A stretch of DNA of 18,491 nucleotides, from NCBI GenBank assembly GCA_030642525.1, contig DAOWNO010000007.1:1-18491 (forward strand), read 5' to 3'. A program made the translations under genes and the position numbers. The DNA comes from Candidatus Aegiribacteria sp. GTDB taxonomy: Bacteria; Fermentibacterota; Fermentibacteria; Fermentibacterales; JCC-6. The notes beneath the pieces were generated by a model. The model was not told the DNA's origin. It ran no database searches and worked only from the letters and a program-made list of their open reading frames with translations. Below, piece by piece: positions 1-7,254 of this stretch. Within the stretch, counting starts at the first letter, position 1, and every line of letters starts with the position of its first letter.

Positions 1-1725
1 CCGGGGCTTCGCCTTTTCCAGCACTTCTCTGGCTTCCCAGCATATTTCCTTTATCTCCATATATGAAGTAATCCTGCTCAGATTAACTGATGAGGCTCTT
101 CTTCTTGATTCATCCCGTTTCATACTCCTCTTTATGTAACCGCTGTATTTCTCATCAAGCATCACCGAGAAAACAGTATCTCTGCTGTAAGATGAAAGCT
201 TCGGTATCATTTCAACCAGCATTTCTGTTTCCGCCCCCGGCCTTCTACACCATAGCGCAGCCTGGCACCCGTCTATAATACTTTCATTGAGTATTTTATC
301 TATTTCAACTGCCTCTTTTATGCAATCCTCCATCAGATGAGATTTTTTTTCTGAAAGGACACCTAATGATCTACCGAATTCATAAAGTCGCCTGCCGGCA
401 TTGTCCTGTCTTATATGCAATCTATTTTCAGCTCTTGAAGAAAATAGCCTGTAAGGCTCATCCGTTCCTTTTGAGACTATATCATCAATCATAACTCCCA
501 GGTATGAATTGCTTCTTGAGGGAGTAAGCTGCTGGATATCTTTTATCACTCTTGCTGCGTTTGCCCCGGCAAGAAGTCCCTGTGCTGCTGCTTCTTCGTA
601 TCCTGACGTTCCGCACATCTGACCTGCGACAAAAATATTTTCTGTTCTTCTCAACCTGAGAGAAGGTGTTATTTCTGTATAATGAATAAATGAATATTCC
701 ACAGCATAGCCATAATCAGAGATAACAGCGTTTTTGAAACCAGGAAGAGTACGCACCATCTTTTCCTGAGCCTCTTCCGGAAGACTGCTTGAAAGCCCGT
801 TCAAATAGAACATCCTCGATCTTTTCCCCATGGGTTCAACATAAATATTGTGCTGTTCTCTTTCCGGGGACTTGACAACCTTATCCTCATAACTCGGACA
901 GTACCTGGGCCCTATTCCGTCAATTCTTCCGGCAAGCAACGGCGAAAGATGCATGTACTCCTTTGCCGCCATCATCGTCTTTCTGTTCGTTCTGGTCAAA
1001 TAGCATATCTCGTTTTTTACCGGCAGGCCGTTTATGTCCCTGCTGAATCTGAAACCTATTTCTTCTGATTCCTGGATATTCAGAGAGCTTGTGTCTACAG
1101 ATGTTCTGACTATCCTCGCAGGTGTTCCTGTTTTGAAACGTTCCACGTGGAACAATCTTCTTCTTATGTCTTCCTCAAGATTATCAGCGGCAATATCTCC
1201 GATTCTCCCGCCCCTCCACTTGCTCTGTCCTCTGAATAGCCTGCCCCTGAGAAACGTCCCTACAGCAAGAACCACTGCTTTCCCATAAATTACCCCTTTC
1301 TTCCTGCACCTGATTCCATCAGGCTTTTCTGTATGTCCTTCCAGCGCTATTACTTCATCTTCAATTATGGCAATTCTATTCCTAACCAGATTCTCCCTTT
1401 GAAAAATAGCGTATGCATCTGCATCTGACTGCACTCTTGGCCCCCACACCGCCGGCCCTTTCCTCCTGTTGAGCATCCTGAAATGAAGTCTTGTGGCGTC
1501 AGCTGCTTTTCCCATTGATCCATCGAGAGAGTCTATCTCACGGACCAGTGTCCCTTTCGCAATACCCCCTATTGCCGGATTGCATGACATTTCGCCAATT
1601 CTGCTGTATTTAGCAGTGATAAGCATTACGCTGCAACCCATTCTTTCAGCTGCAAGCGCAGCTTCTATTCCTGCGTGCCCTCCTCCAACAACTATTACGT
1701 CAAAAGTACTGTCAGAAATATTCAT
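1..1725 (-). CDS. mnmG: tRNA uridine-5-carboxymethylaminomethyl modification enzyme MnmG (GidA), 3' end cut by window
   Basis: This is the FAD- and NADH-dependent partner of MnmE, which installs the cmnm5 group on wobble U34 of certain tRNAs in the cytoplasm. Reading the minus strand gives an uninterrupted frame of 575 codons from ATG at 1725 to the window edge. It opens with MNISDSTFDVIVVGGGHAG, the Rossmann FAD motif, followed by CNPAIGGIAKG, KTGTPAR, a RYCPSYEDKVV block holding the conserved Cys, and RAENRLHIRQDNA. The last visible block, WEAREVLEKAKPR, matches the conserved C-terminal region, so roughly 50 residues lie outside the window. The start ATG overlaps the TGA stop of the mnmE frame (ATGA), implying translational coupling. 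A parS-like palindrome lies inside the gene at 1139-1154. Identity is seen directly; the function is family knowledge. Confidence 0.96.
   Translation of the reverse strand, partial: MNISDSTFDVIVVGGGHAGIEAALAAERMGCSVMLITAKYSRIGEMSCNPAIGGIAKGTLVREIDSLDGSMGKAADATRLHFRMLNRRKGPAVWGPRVQSDADAYAIFQRENLVRNRIAIIEDEVIALEGHTEKPDGIRCRKKGVIYGKAVVLAVGTFLRGRLFRGQSKWRGGRIGDIAADNLEEDIRRRLFHVERFKTGTPARIVRTSVDTSSLNIQESEEIGFRFSRDINGLPVKNEICYLTRTNRKTMMAAKEYMHLSPLLAGRIDGIGPRYCPSYEDKVVKSPEREQHNIYVEPMGKRSRMFYLNGLSSSLPEEAQEKMVRTLPGFKNAVISDYGYAVEYSFIHYTEITPSLRLRRTENIFVAGQMCGTSGYEEAAAQGLLAGANAARVIKDIQQLTPSRSNSYLGVMIDDIVSKGTDEPYRLFSSRAENRLHIRQDNAGRRLYEFGRSLGVLSEKKSHLMEDCIKEAVEIDKILNESIIDGCQAALWCRRPGAETEMLVEMIPKLSSYSRDTVFSVMLDEKYSGYIKRSMKRDESRRRASSVNLSRITSYMEIKEICWEAREVLEKAKPR
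1139..1154. promoter_or_regulatory. parS centromere site (ParB-binding palindrome) inside mnmG
   Basis: CGTTCCACGTGGAACA holds a perfect 14-bp palindrome, GTTCCACGTGGAAC (1140-1153). It differs at one position (first base) from the full 16-bp palindrome TGTTCCACGTGGAACA, a known natural variant of the bacterial consensus TGTTTCACGTGAAACA. It lies about 4.5 kb from the putative origin, where parS sites typically sit. ParB would load here and nucleate the partition complex. No parA or parB gene is visible in the window, so the function is inferred from the site and its place. Confidence 0.85.
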
Positions 1726-1919
1726 TTCCCGACGCACATGCTTGAAAGAGCTCTCTCTACGCTTAAAGTCAGATTCTCCCCTTTTCCAAGTACATTTCTG
1801 ATCTCTCTTTCAGCTTCATCAAGATGCTCTGATGCTATGCCGAATTCATCTCCAATTACAAATTCTTCCGCTTTCAATATGTGGTTCACTATTCTATTTA
1901 CTGCTCCTGCGAGCGACAT
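1722..1919 (-). pseudogene. mnmE: MnmE C-terminal fragment, out of frame with the body of mnmE
   Basis: These 65 codons encode the helical C-terminal part of MnmE and end in the family's signature CxGK tail (CVGK). In MnmE the cysteine of this tail is essential for tRNA modification. The frame is +1 relative to the upstream 366-codon ORF. It continues upstream of the listed ATG to a TGA at 1950-1952, reading KWISTSSGN before MSLAGAV, so this ATG is probably internal and not a real start. There is no good ribosome binding site in front of it. The fragment overlaps the mnmG start by ATGA. It is the distal part of a frameshifted mnmE, either a true mutation or a sequence error. Confidence 0.85.
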
Positions 1920-2994
1920 GTTTCCTGAAGATGTAGAAATCCACTTCGATCATGGGTATCCCTTCTCCTGTCACAGAAGAAAGTTTCCTTATTTCGCCAT
2001 GCTCACCTAAAGAATTTTCAGTAACTGGATTCAGATCACATTTGCTTGCTACTTCCAGGATTTCAGGGAATTTGCCTGAAAGCTCTTCCGGAGGTCTTTC
2101 TCTTCCATCCTGCGACATCCAGATCACTTTATCCAATTCCTGTATTTCATCCAATACTATCTTTGAAGCCTGCAGATCAAGCTCTTCTCCTCCGGTTCCA
2201 GCTGTGTCGCATAGAATAACTTTCTGTCCTCTGATTTCTATATTCCTTCTTGTTCCGTCCCTCGTTGTTCCAGGAATATCTGACACAAGAGCTTTCCCTC
2301 CTGCCAGTATATTGAAAAGTGTTGATTTCCCTGAGTTAACCGGACCCATTAAAAAAACCTTCTGACCTGCCTCTATGCTTACCGCTCGCTTTAGAAGTGC
2401 CTCTGATGCTTTAAGTAATGACGAAAGTTCCACAAGAATTACTGTTCTCTCGGATTCGAGATGAGACTCCCCGAATTCAATATCACCTTCAAGCAGCTCT
2501 TTTGCTTTCTCTAAAAGATTAGTGAATTCTTCACATTCTCTGCTGAATCGGCCTGAAATATTTCCTGTTTCTTTTCCTTCGGTCCAGATTGAAGCAAGTG
2601 CTATTATCTGTATTGCATTGAGCCTTCCCGATATGAACGCTCTTCGTGTAAATTCACCTTTACCTGCTTTTTCTGCTCCATTTCTTATGAGAATATCCAT
2701 TATCTTTCTGACTATTTCAGGAACTCCGTGACATGTTATCTCAACCATTTCCTCCCCGGTGTAACTTCTCCCTGCCGGCCATGAAAATGCTATAACTTCG
2801 TCTATTACCACTCCATTTTCAGAAATTATTCCAAGCTTTCTTCTCGTTCCCCGGAGCCTTCTCTTTTTGAGCGACATTATTCTTTCTATAAGATCTAAGG
2901 ATCCGGCTCCGCTTACTCTTATCACTGCAAGAGCTGAATATCCGGATGGTGTGGCGGGAGCGCATATTATCTCAGGTAAGACTTTAACAGGCAT
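1894..2994 (-). CDS. mnmE: tRNA modification GTPase MnmE (TrmE), frameshifted near the 3' end
   Basis: This is a G protein that works with MnmG to form cmnm5U34 in tRNA; its N-terminal domain binds a folate one-carbon donor. Visible features are an N-terminal domain with AVIRVSG (23-29), SYTGEEMVEITCHG (77-90) and GEFTRRAF (113-120). The G domain has G1 GPVNSGKST (217-225), GTTRD (242-246), G3 DTAG (263-266), G4 SKCD (317-320) and G5-like SSVTGEG (339-345). The MnmE-like sequence stops at about residue 350. The remaining residues of the 366 look like out-of-frame read-through, and the true C-terminus is in the adjacent frame at 1722-1950. Joined, the protein would be about 423 residues, shorter than the E. 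coli enzyme of about 454. Several N-domain motifs are degenerate. The gap to yidC is 39 nt and the SD is weak. Confidence 0.92.
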   Translation of the reverse strand: MPVKVLPEIICAPATPSGYSALAVIRVSGAGSLDLIERIMSLKKRRLRGTRRKLGIISENGVVIDEVIAFSWPAGRSYTGEEMVEITCHGVPEIVRKIMDILIRNGAEKAGKGEFTRRAFISGRLNAIQIIALASIWTEGKETGNISGRFSRECEEFTNLLEKAKELLEGDIEFGESHLESERTVILVELSSLLKASEALLKRAVSIEAGQKVFLMGPVNSGKSTLFNILAGGKALVSDIPGTTRDGTRRNIEIRGQKVILCDTAGTGGEELDLQASKIVLDEIQELDKVIWMSQDGRERPPEELSGKFPEILEVASKCDLNPVTENSLGEHGEIRKLSSVTGEGIPMIEVDFYIFRKHVARRSSK

Positions 2995-3033
2995 ATTTTA
3001 CCATCTGCGGTTTTCTCTCTAAACCTTTGCAGA

Positions 3034-4647
3034 TCAGGTCTGCTCTTTCTCCAGCTTTCGCTTTATCATTTCCTGCTGGGCTATTGTCAGCAGATTATTA
3101 GTAAACCAGTAAAGAGTCAAACCGGCTGGAAAGCGCATGAACAGGAATGTCATGAATATAGGCATCATGTACATCATGCCTTTCTGCTTCTCATCTGTCA
3201 TTGTCATTTTCTGCTGGAAGAACATTGCTGCGCCCATCAGTACAGCCAGCAGTCCTATTCCATGAAGGCCAAGTATGGGGGTTTGCAGTCTGATGAGAAT
3301 CTCAGGATGTGAAAGATCCTGAATCCACAGCATGAATGGAGCTCCTCTAAGCTGAACCGAGTTGGCAAGTACCCTATAGAGTGCAAAGAACACCGGCATC
3401 TGCATCAGCATAGGCAGGCATCCGCCCAGAGGGTTGACTCCTTCTTCACGGTATAGTTTCTGCATTGCCTTCTGTAGTGCCTTTGGATCATTTTTGAATT
3501 TCTCCTGAAGCACTTTCATTTTCGGCTGAACCTGTTTAAGTTTTGCCATTGATTTGAAACTCTTGCCTGTAAGAGGCAGAAGTATCAGTTTCAACGCCAA
3601 CGAAAGCACTATTATCTTTATTCCCCAGTTACTTATTGAAGAAATTGCATCAGTACAGAACCAGAAGAGCAGTCTTCCTATTTCCCTTATGAACGGCCAT
3701 CCGAAATCCACCAGTCTGCTGGTGTCTCCTCCCAGTTTCCTCAATCTTCCATAATCAAGGGGCCCGGCGAATACATTTACTCTCGTGTCCTGAATACCAA
3801 TTGACGGAGATTCTTCCGATCCTGATGGGAAAATATATCCATATGCCCTTTCGAATGATTCAGGAATCAGAATAATCGCAAAGTAATGTGATCTTGCTGC
3901 AATCCATCTGACGTTTCCAACCTGCTCTACTTCATTGATATCATTGGATTTCCTGTCTTTTACTTTTTCCGAGTTCCACTGAGCTTTGAAATATTTTGAA
4001 GCATTCACATTCAGCTCACTCACGGGAAGAATTCCTGCCGGAATGCTTATCATTTCATCAAATCCGACTGACTCAATACTGAATCCGTAATGATCAGGTG
4101 TAAATGTATACCTGATTTCTCTTTCGTCGTCCGTGAACAATACAATCGTCTGTGGTTGTTCATCTATTATCATTGTGTCCGGAGAATCAGTTTCAAATAC
4201 TACGTTTCTATCGAGCCATTTGTTTCCATTAAAGTTAATACATCTTCCTTCTCCTGCGCCCGGCATATCTTCGTACTGCGGAAGTTCCCAGTTTATAATT
4301 GCGCCGCCATATGTTGTTAATTCCGCATGTACTATATCTTCGCCTGTACCCCTGATTATTACTGTTATTATCCTTTCATCAGGCTCATCTGGCGCATTTT
4401 CTTTAATAACATCAGTAGCAAGCGTATCATCATATACTTTTGCCGACAGAGTATTCAGCGGAACAGTTTTTATTGCACCAGAGTCTTCCGGAATAACTGT
4501 CTGTTCATGAATTATTTGATCTTCAACTGTACTCTGTGTGCTTATTGATTCGCTTTCCTGTGAGATTTTTCCCATGAACTGCCAGCTGATGAATAACACT
4601 GCTGCCATCAGAACTGCTGCTGTAAGCAACCTTTTTTGATCACTCAT
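3034..4647 (-). CDS. yidC: Membrane protein insertase YidC
   Basis: This protein inserts and folds inner-membrane proteins, alone or with SecYEG. An N-terminal membrane helix (LLTAAVLMAAVLFISWQF) is followed by about 300 residues of extracytoplasmic beta-rich domain, which is typical of diderm YidC. The C-terminal insertase core has several membrane helices. It includes ALKLILLPLT, where Lys takes the place of the groove Arg of E. coli (a common alternative), the cytoplasmic KSMAKLKQVQPKMK hairpin, and GGCLPMLMQMPVFFALY. I chose the ATG at 4647, giving 537 residues. It is preceded by GGGAGAA with about 7 nt spacing and overlaps the yidD stop as ATGA. An upstream in-frame ATG at 4662 would give 542 residues but has no SD. 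The tail is basic (RKLEKEQT). Confidence 0.96.
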   Translation of the reverse strand: MSDQKRLLTAAVLMAAVLFISWQFMGKISQESESISTQSTVEDQIIHEQTVIPEDSGAIKTVPLNTLSAKVYDDTLATDVIKENAPDEPDERIITVIIRGTGEDIVHAELTTYGGAIINWELPQYEDMPGAGEGRCINFNGNKWLDRNVVFETDSPDTMIIDEQPQTIVLFTDDEREIRYTFTPDHYGFSIESVGFDEMISIPAGILPVSELNVNASKYFKAQWNSEKVKDRKSNDINEVEQVGNVRWIAARSHYFAIILIPESFERAYGYIFPSGSEESPSIGIQDTRVNVFAGPLDYGRLRKLGGDTSRLVDFGWPFIREIGRLLFWFCTDAISSISNWGIKIIVLSLALKLILLPLTGKSFKSMAKLKQVQPKMKVLQEKFKNDPKALQKAMQKLYREEGVNPLGGCLPMLMQMPVFFALYRVLANSVQLRGAPFMLWIQDLSHPEILIRLQTPILGLHGIGLLAVLMGAAMFFQQKMTMTDEKQKGMMYMMPIFMTFLFMRFPAGLTLYWFTNNLLTIAQQEMIKRKLEKEQT

Positions 4648-4886
4648 TTGCGATTCTCCCATTTTTCAGGAACGGGATCGTATCCGCCTTTTCTTAGTGG
4701 ATGACACCTTAGAACCCTTAGAACAGTCAGCCATCCTCCTCTTATCGCCCCATACCTTGTTAATGCTGTTTCCGCGTATCTGCTGCAGGTTGGTGTGTAA
4801 ATGCAGCTCTGTGGAAATAGTGGTGAAACAATTTTCCTGTAACCCTTAACAACGGTTATAAGCATTACAGTTATACTGATTTTCAT
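4644..4886 (-). CDS. yidD: Membrane protein insertion efficiency factor YidD
   Basis: A small protein of 80 residues that associates with the inner membrane and helps YidC-dependent insertion. The family pattern is clear: GYRKIVSPLFP, then the cysteine-bearing CIYTPTCSRYA, then the RCHPLRKGGYDPVP ending. The N-terminal MKISITVML is slightly longer than usual, and a start at the second Met (4865) is possible; neither has a strong SD. The stop codon overlaps the preferred yidC start, so the two are probably translated in a coupled way. The 39-nt gap to rnpA is very purine-rich on the coding strand. Confidence 0.93.
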   Translation of the reverse strand: MKISITVMLITVVKGYRKIVSPLFPQSCIYTPTCSRYAETALTRYGAIRGGWLTVLRVLRCHPLRKGGYDPVPEKWENRK

Positions 4887-4925
4887 ACAGTTTCTTTTTT
4901 CTTTTTCGATTTCTCACTTTTCTCT

Positions 4926-5282
4926 TCATTTTATCTTATAACTGTTTTTCTGCCTGCTTTTCCGAGTTTCCTTTATTGAAACCAGCAGTTCCATGAAATC
5001 CTTCCGCAGGTGTTCCCAGTTATTTATAACAAGCTTACCTTCAGGCATTATGACAACATCTGCTCCTGTGTTCATTCCTTTTTCTCTTGAAAGATGACGC
5101 AACCTTCTTCTTATAAGATTTCTTTTAACCGCATTACCGCTCTTTGCTGATAATGAAAACCCCAGGCGCATAATGCCCAGGGAATTCAGTCTGTATACCG
5201 CTCTGAAAGATGTTCCTCTAAAAGCATTGCCTGTTCTTAAAATTCTTCTGAACTGGTATCCCTTCTTAAGGGTATTCTTCAT
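4926..5282 (-). CDS. rnpA: Ribonuclease P protein component
   Basis: This is the protein subunit of RNase P, which binds the catalytic RNA and helps cleave 5' leaders from pre-tRNAs. The 118-residue, strongly basic product begins KNTLKKGYQFRRILRTG and contains the diagnostic RNR-like motif GNAVKRNLIRRRLR (residues about 49-62). The C-terminal tail is Lys- and Arg-rich. It lies downstream of rpmH in the usual order, but 174 nt separate the two genes, which is wider than common. The SD before the ATG is weak, and an in-frame TAA three codons upstream excludes a much longer form. Confidence 0.95.
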   Translation of the reverse strand: MKNTLKKGYQFRRILRTGNAFRGTSFRAVYRLNSLGIMRLGFSLSAKSGNAVKRNLIRRRLRHLSREKGMNTGADVVIMPEGKLVINNWEHLRKDFMELLVSIKETRKSRQKNSYKIK

Positions 5283-5456
5283 TTCAGATTATATCCAGAA
5301 CCATATCCTATAATGCGCATCGAGCATAAAAGCTTCACAGCTGAGATAGAATGCATGAAGATTTGAGGAGAATACTTGTAGTATTTGTCGATAATATCCG
5401 GGCACTACATCCAGCTGTTTTTGTTTTATGCCTGTGCTTCATTGTCTTTTACGCTC

Positions 5457-5591
5457 CTATGGAATCAGATTCTTTCTTCCCTTTCGCCGCCTCAAGTTCA
5501 GTATCTTCCTTCCATTCTTGCTTGCCATTCTTGCTCTGAATCCATGTCGCCTTGCCTTTGAGATATTGCTGGGCTGAAATGTTCTTTTCAT
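5457..5591 (-). CDS. rpmH: 50S ribosomal protein L34
   Basis: Reading the minus strand from ATG at 5591 gives a 44-residue protein that begins MKRTFQPSNISKARRHGF and continues RARMASKNGRKILNLRRR, ending GRKNLIP before a TAG stop. This is the standard L34 sequence and length. L34 is a very basic protein of the large ribosomal subunit. An AGGAAAG Shine-Dalgarno sequence lies about 10 nt before the ATG. It is the first gene of the leftward operon and starts at the edge of the origin region. Confidence 0.97.
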   Translation of the reverse strand: MKRTFQPSNISKARRHGFRARMASKNGRKILNLRRRKGRKNLIP

Positions 5592-5691
5592 TATTTTCAC
5601 TCTTTCCTGAAAACCGGACTTGACGCAGTCAGGATTTCTGCAACAGTATCATCAGTAACTTAGTAAATATTTTCTTGTTCAGCGATTATGA

Positions 5692-5720
5692 AAGTTAGCT
5701 AATAGACTGCTTTCTGTCAA
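5692..5720 (-). promoter_or_regulatory. Candidate rpmH operon promoter
   Basis: On the minus strand a perfect -35 TTGACA (5715-5720) is followed after 17 nt by TAACTT (5692-5697), which keeps the three most conserved -10 positions (T1, A2, T6). It lies about 100 nt upstream of the rpmH ATG. A second TTGACA (5728-5733) lies 7 nt further upstream as a direct repeat. No other promoter-like match as good was seen in this gap for the leftward operon. Confidence 0.55.
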
Positions 5721-5832
5721 GTATTTGTGTCAACTTTAAATAGTCTGAAAGGGGTTTTCAACATTGTGGTGACAATTAAAAGATGTTGTTCTTTTATATG
5801 TTTGTGTATTAACAATATACATCAATCTGTTT

Positions 5833-5853
5833 TGTGGATTCCCCTGTGGATAC
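5833..5853 (+). promoter_or_regulatory. Tandem DnaA boxes upstream of dnaA
   Basis: TGTGGATTC and TGTGGATAC occur in the same orientation with starts 12 bp apart, separated by CCC. The second differs by one base from the reverse of the E. coli box TTATCCACA. They lie 52-72 bp upstream of the dnaA start, just before the probable -10, so DnaA bound here could both open the origin and repress its own gene. Confidence 0.7.
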
Positions 5854-5874
5854 ATATGACAAATTACTGTAAGT

Positions 5875-5880
5875 TATAAT
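5875..5880 (+). promoter_or_regulatory. Candidate -10 box of the dnaA promoter
   Basis: A perfect TATAAT lies 25 nt before the dnaA ATG. No good -35 hexamer sits 16-18 nt upstream (the best is ATGACA at only 13 nt), so activity may depend on an activator or on DnaA bound at the adjacent boxes. Confidence 0.4.
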
Positions 5881-5904
5881 GTTAGACGTCCGCCAACGAT
5901 TGGA

Positions 5905-7254
5905 ATGAACATGGGCAGTTTTAACCCCGCCGAGTTATGGATTCAATGTCTCAGCGAAGCGGAAAATTCTCTTGAGCCTACTGAATTTGAAGCATGGCTG
6001 AAAAAATCAACCTTTGAAGATCTAAATGGCAGTCTTCTCGTTATCCGATTTCCAAATTCATTCGTAGCAGGTCATGCCAAATCCAGATTTGGCGAATTTC
6101 TTGAAGAACTCATTCGAGATATCTCAGGTAAAAAAGAACTTGCTCTCCAATTTATCGGTGATCCTGCTAAACCAGGCCCTTCATCCTCCATCTCTCTTTC
6201 CGCCAGGAGAGCTTCCAGTCAATCAAATACTGCTTTTCTACGTTCAAACTATACTTTCGACCACTTCGTTGTCGGTCCTAATAATCAGCTTGCTCACGCA
6301 GGAGCTCTTGCTGTCAGCCGCGGCAGTGATTTCGCAAGTTATAATCCCCTCTTTATCTACGGTGGCGTCGGTCTTGGTAAAACACATCTCATTCAGGCAA
6401 TAGCACACAGCCTGCGTCAGGAAGGAAAAGGCAAAACTTTCAGCTATCTTTCCACTGAACTGCTTGTTGATCGATATATTAAATCTGTATTACAGAATGA
6501 CTTTTCAAAATTCAGGAAGCTTTTTCACAATATTGACTTTCTTCTGATGGATGATATTCAGTTTCTAAAGGGAAAAGAACAGACTCAGGAAGAGTTCTTC
6601 CACAGATTCAATGAACTTCATCAGAATGGTAAACAGATAGTACTTACTTCAGACAGACCACCTCATGAGCTTCAGGATCTTCATGAACGGCTTATCAGCC
6701 GTTTTCAATGGGGACTTGTAGCAGACATAAAACCTCCTGAGTATGAAACACGACTGGCTATTCTTCAGCTTCTGTTCCGAGATGAAAAGCTCTCTGTTTC
6801 ACATGATGTCCTTGACTTTATCGCTTCATCAATCAGAAAGAATGTTCGTCAGCTCGCAGGTGTTGTACACAGGCTCTCTGCAATCTCCCGTTTAACAGAC
6901 TGTGAAATAAGCATGGATATAGCCCAGAGAGAAATTCGTTCCTCACTCGGTTCAATATCAAGAAGGCTTACAGCAGGAAATATAACTTCCGCTGTAGCCG
7001 AGAACTTCAATGTTTCACCAGGACAGCTGAAGGGAAAACAAAGAAAACGAAATATTCTTATTCCAAGACAGGTCTCAATGTCTCTGATAAGAGAACTTAC
7101 TTCAATGTCACTTAAAGAAATAGGTTCTTTTTTCTCCGGCCGTGATCATTCAACTGTCCTGAATTCCATAGATAGAATTGATGAATTGAAAAAACATGAT
7201 CCCGAACTTGAAAGAATTATATCAGAATTGAGAAGAAAACTGACTTCAATTTGA
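5905..7254 (+). CDS. dnaA: Chromosomal replication initiator protein DnaA
   Basis: DnaA is the AAA+ initiator that binds DnaA boxes and opens the origin in its ATP form. Up to 449 residues are encoded. Domain I is the first ~85 residues (ELWIQCLSEAE...), followed by a short Ser/Pro-rich linker (~90-110). The AAA+ domain has Walker A GGVGLGKT (153-160), Walker B LLMDD (213-217), sensor I TSDRPP (249-253 region), ERLISRF with the arginine finger (261-267) and the sensor II region NVRQLAG (313-319). Domain IV carries the DNA-binding signature GRDHSTV (412-418). Two starts are possible: ATG at 5905, or ATG at 5911, which has GGA at a better 6-nt spacing and would give 447 residues. It is flanked on both sides by DnaA-box clusters, which fits autoregulation. 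Confidence 0.97.
   Translation: MNMGSFNPAELWIQCLSEAENSLEPTEFEAWLKKSTFEDLNGSLLVIRFPNSFVAGHAKSRFGEFLEELIRDISGKKELALQFIGDPAKPGPSSSISLSARRASSQSNTAFLRSNYTFDHFVVGPNNQLAHAGALAVSRGSDFASYNPLFIYGGVGLGKTHLIQAIAHSLRQEGKGKTFSYLSTELLVDRYIKSVLQNDFSKFRKLFHNIDFLLMDDIQFLKGKEQTQEEFFHRFNELHQNGKQIVLTSDRPPHELQDLHERLISRFQWGLVADIKPPEYETRLAILQLLFRDEKLSVSHDVLDFIASSIRKNVRQLAGVVHRLSAISRLTDCEISMDIAQREIRSSLGSISRRLTAGNITSAVAENFNVSPGQLKGKQRKRNILIPRQVSMSLIRELTSMSLKEIGSFFSGRDHSTVLNSIDRIDELKKHDPELERIISELRRKLTSI

Larger units (their letters stand above)
5592..5904. other. Putative chromosomal replication origin (oriC), left part; no gene
   Basis: This 313-bp gap between the divergent rpmH and dnaA genes has no credible ORF. 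It holds DnaA-box-like 9-mers: TGTGTATTA (5803-5811) and TGTGGATAC (5845-5853), each one mismatch from TGTGNATAA, TGTGGATTC (5833-5841) with two mismatches, and TTTTCAACA (5755-5763). An AT-rich stretch at about 5771-5825 (TTAAAAGATG, CTTTTATATG, ATTAACAATATAC) could be the unwinding element. The gene order rpmH-oriC-dnaA and the switch of coding strand here support the call. The function is inferred from position and motifs. Confidence 0.82.

Noticed and set aside
1894..1952. Programmed ribosomal frameshift in mnmE
   Set aside because: No slippery heptamer, internal SD or stem-loop is evident at the switch zone, and MnmE is not known to use one; a mutation or sequence error is simpler.
4133..4510. 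Plus-strand 125-codon ORF opposite yidC
   Set aside because: Shadow of the clearly recognisable yidC gene, with no ribosome binding site and low-complexity Ser/Ile/Val content.
5351..5539. Plus-strand 62-codon ORF over rpmH
   Set aside because: It covers the antisense of rpmH, which is certain from its L34 sequence.
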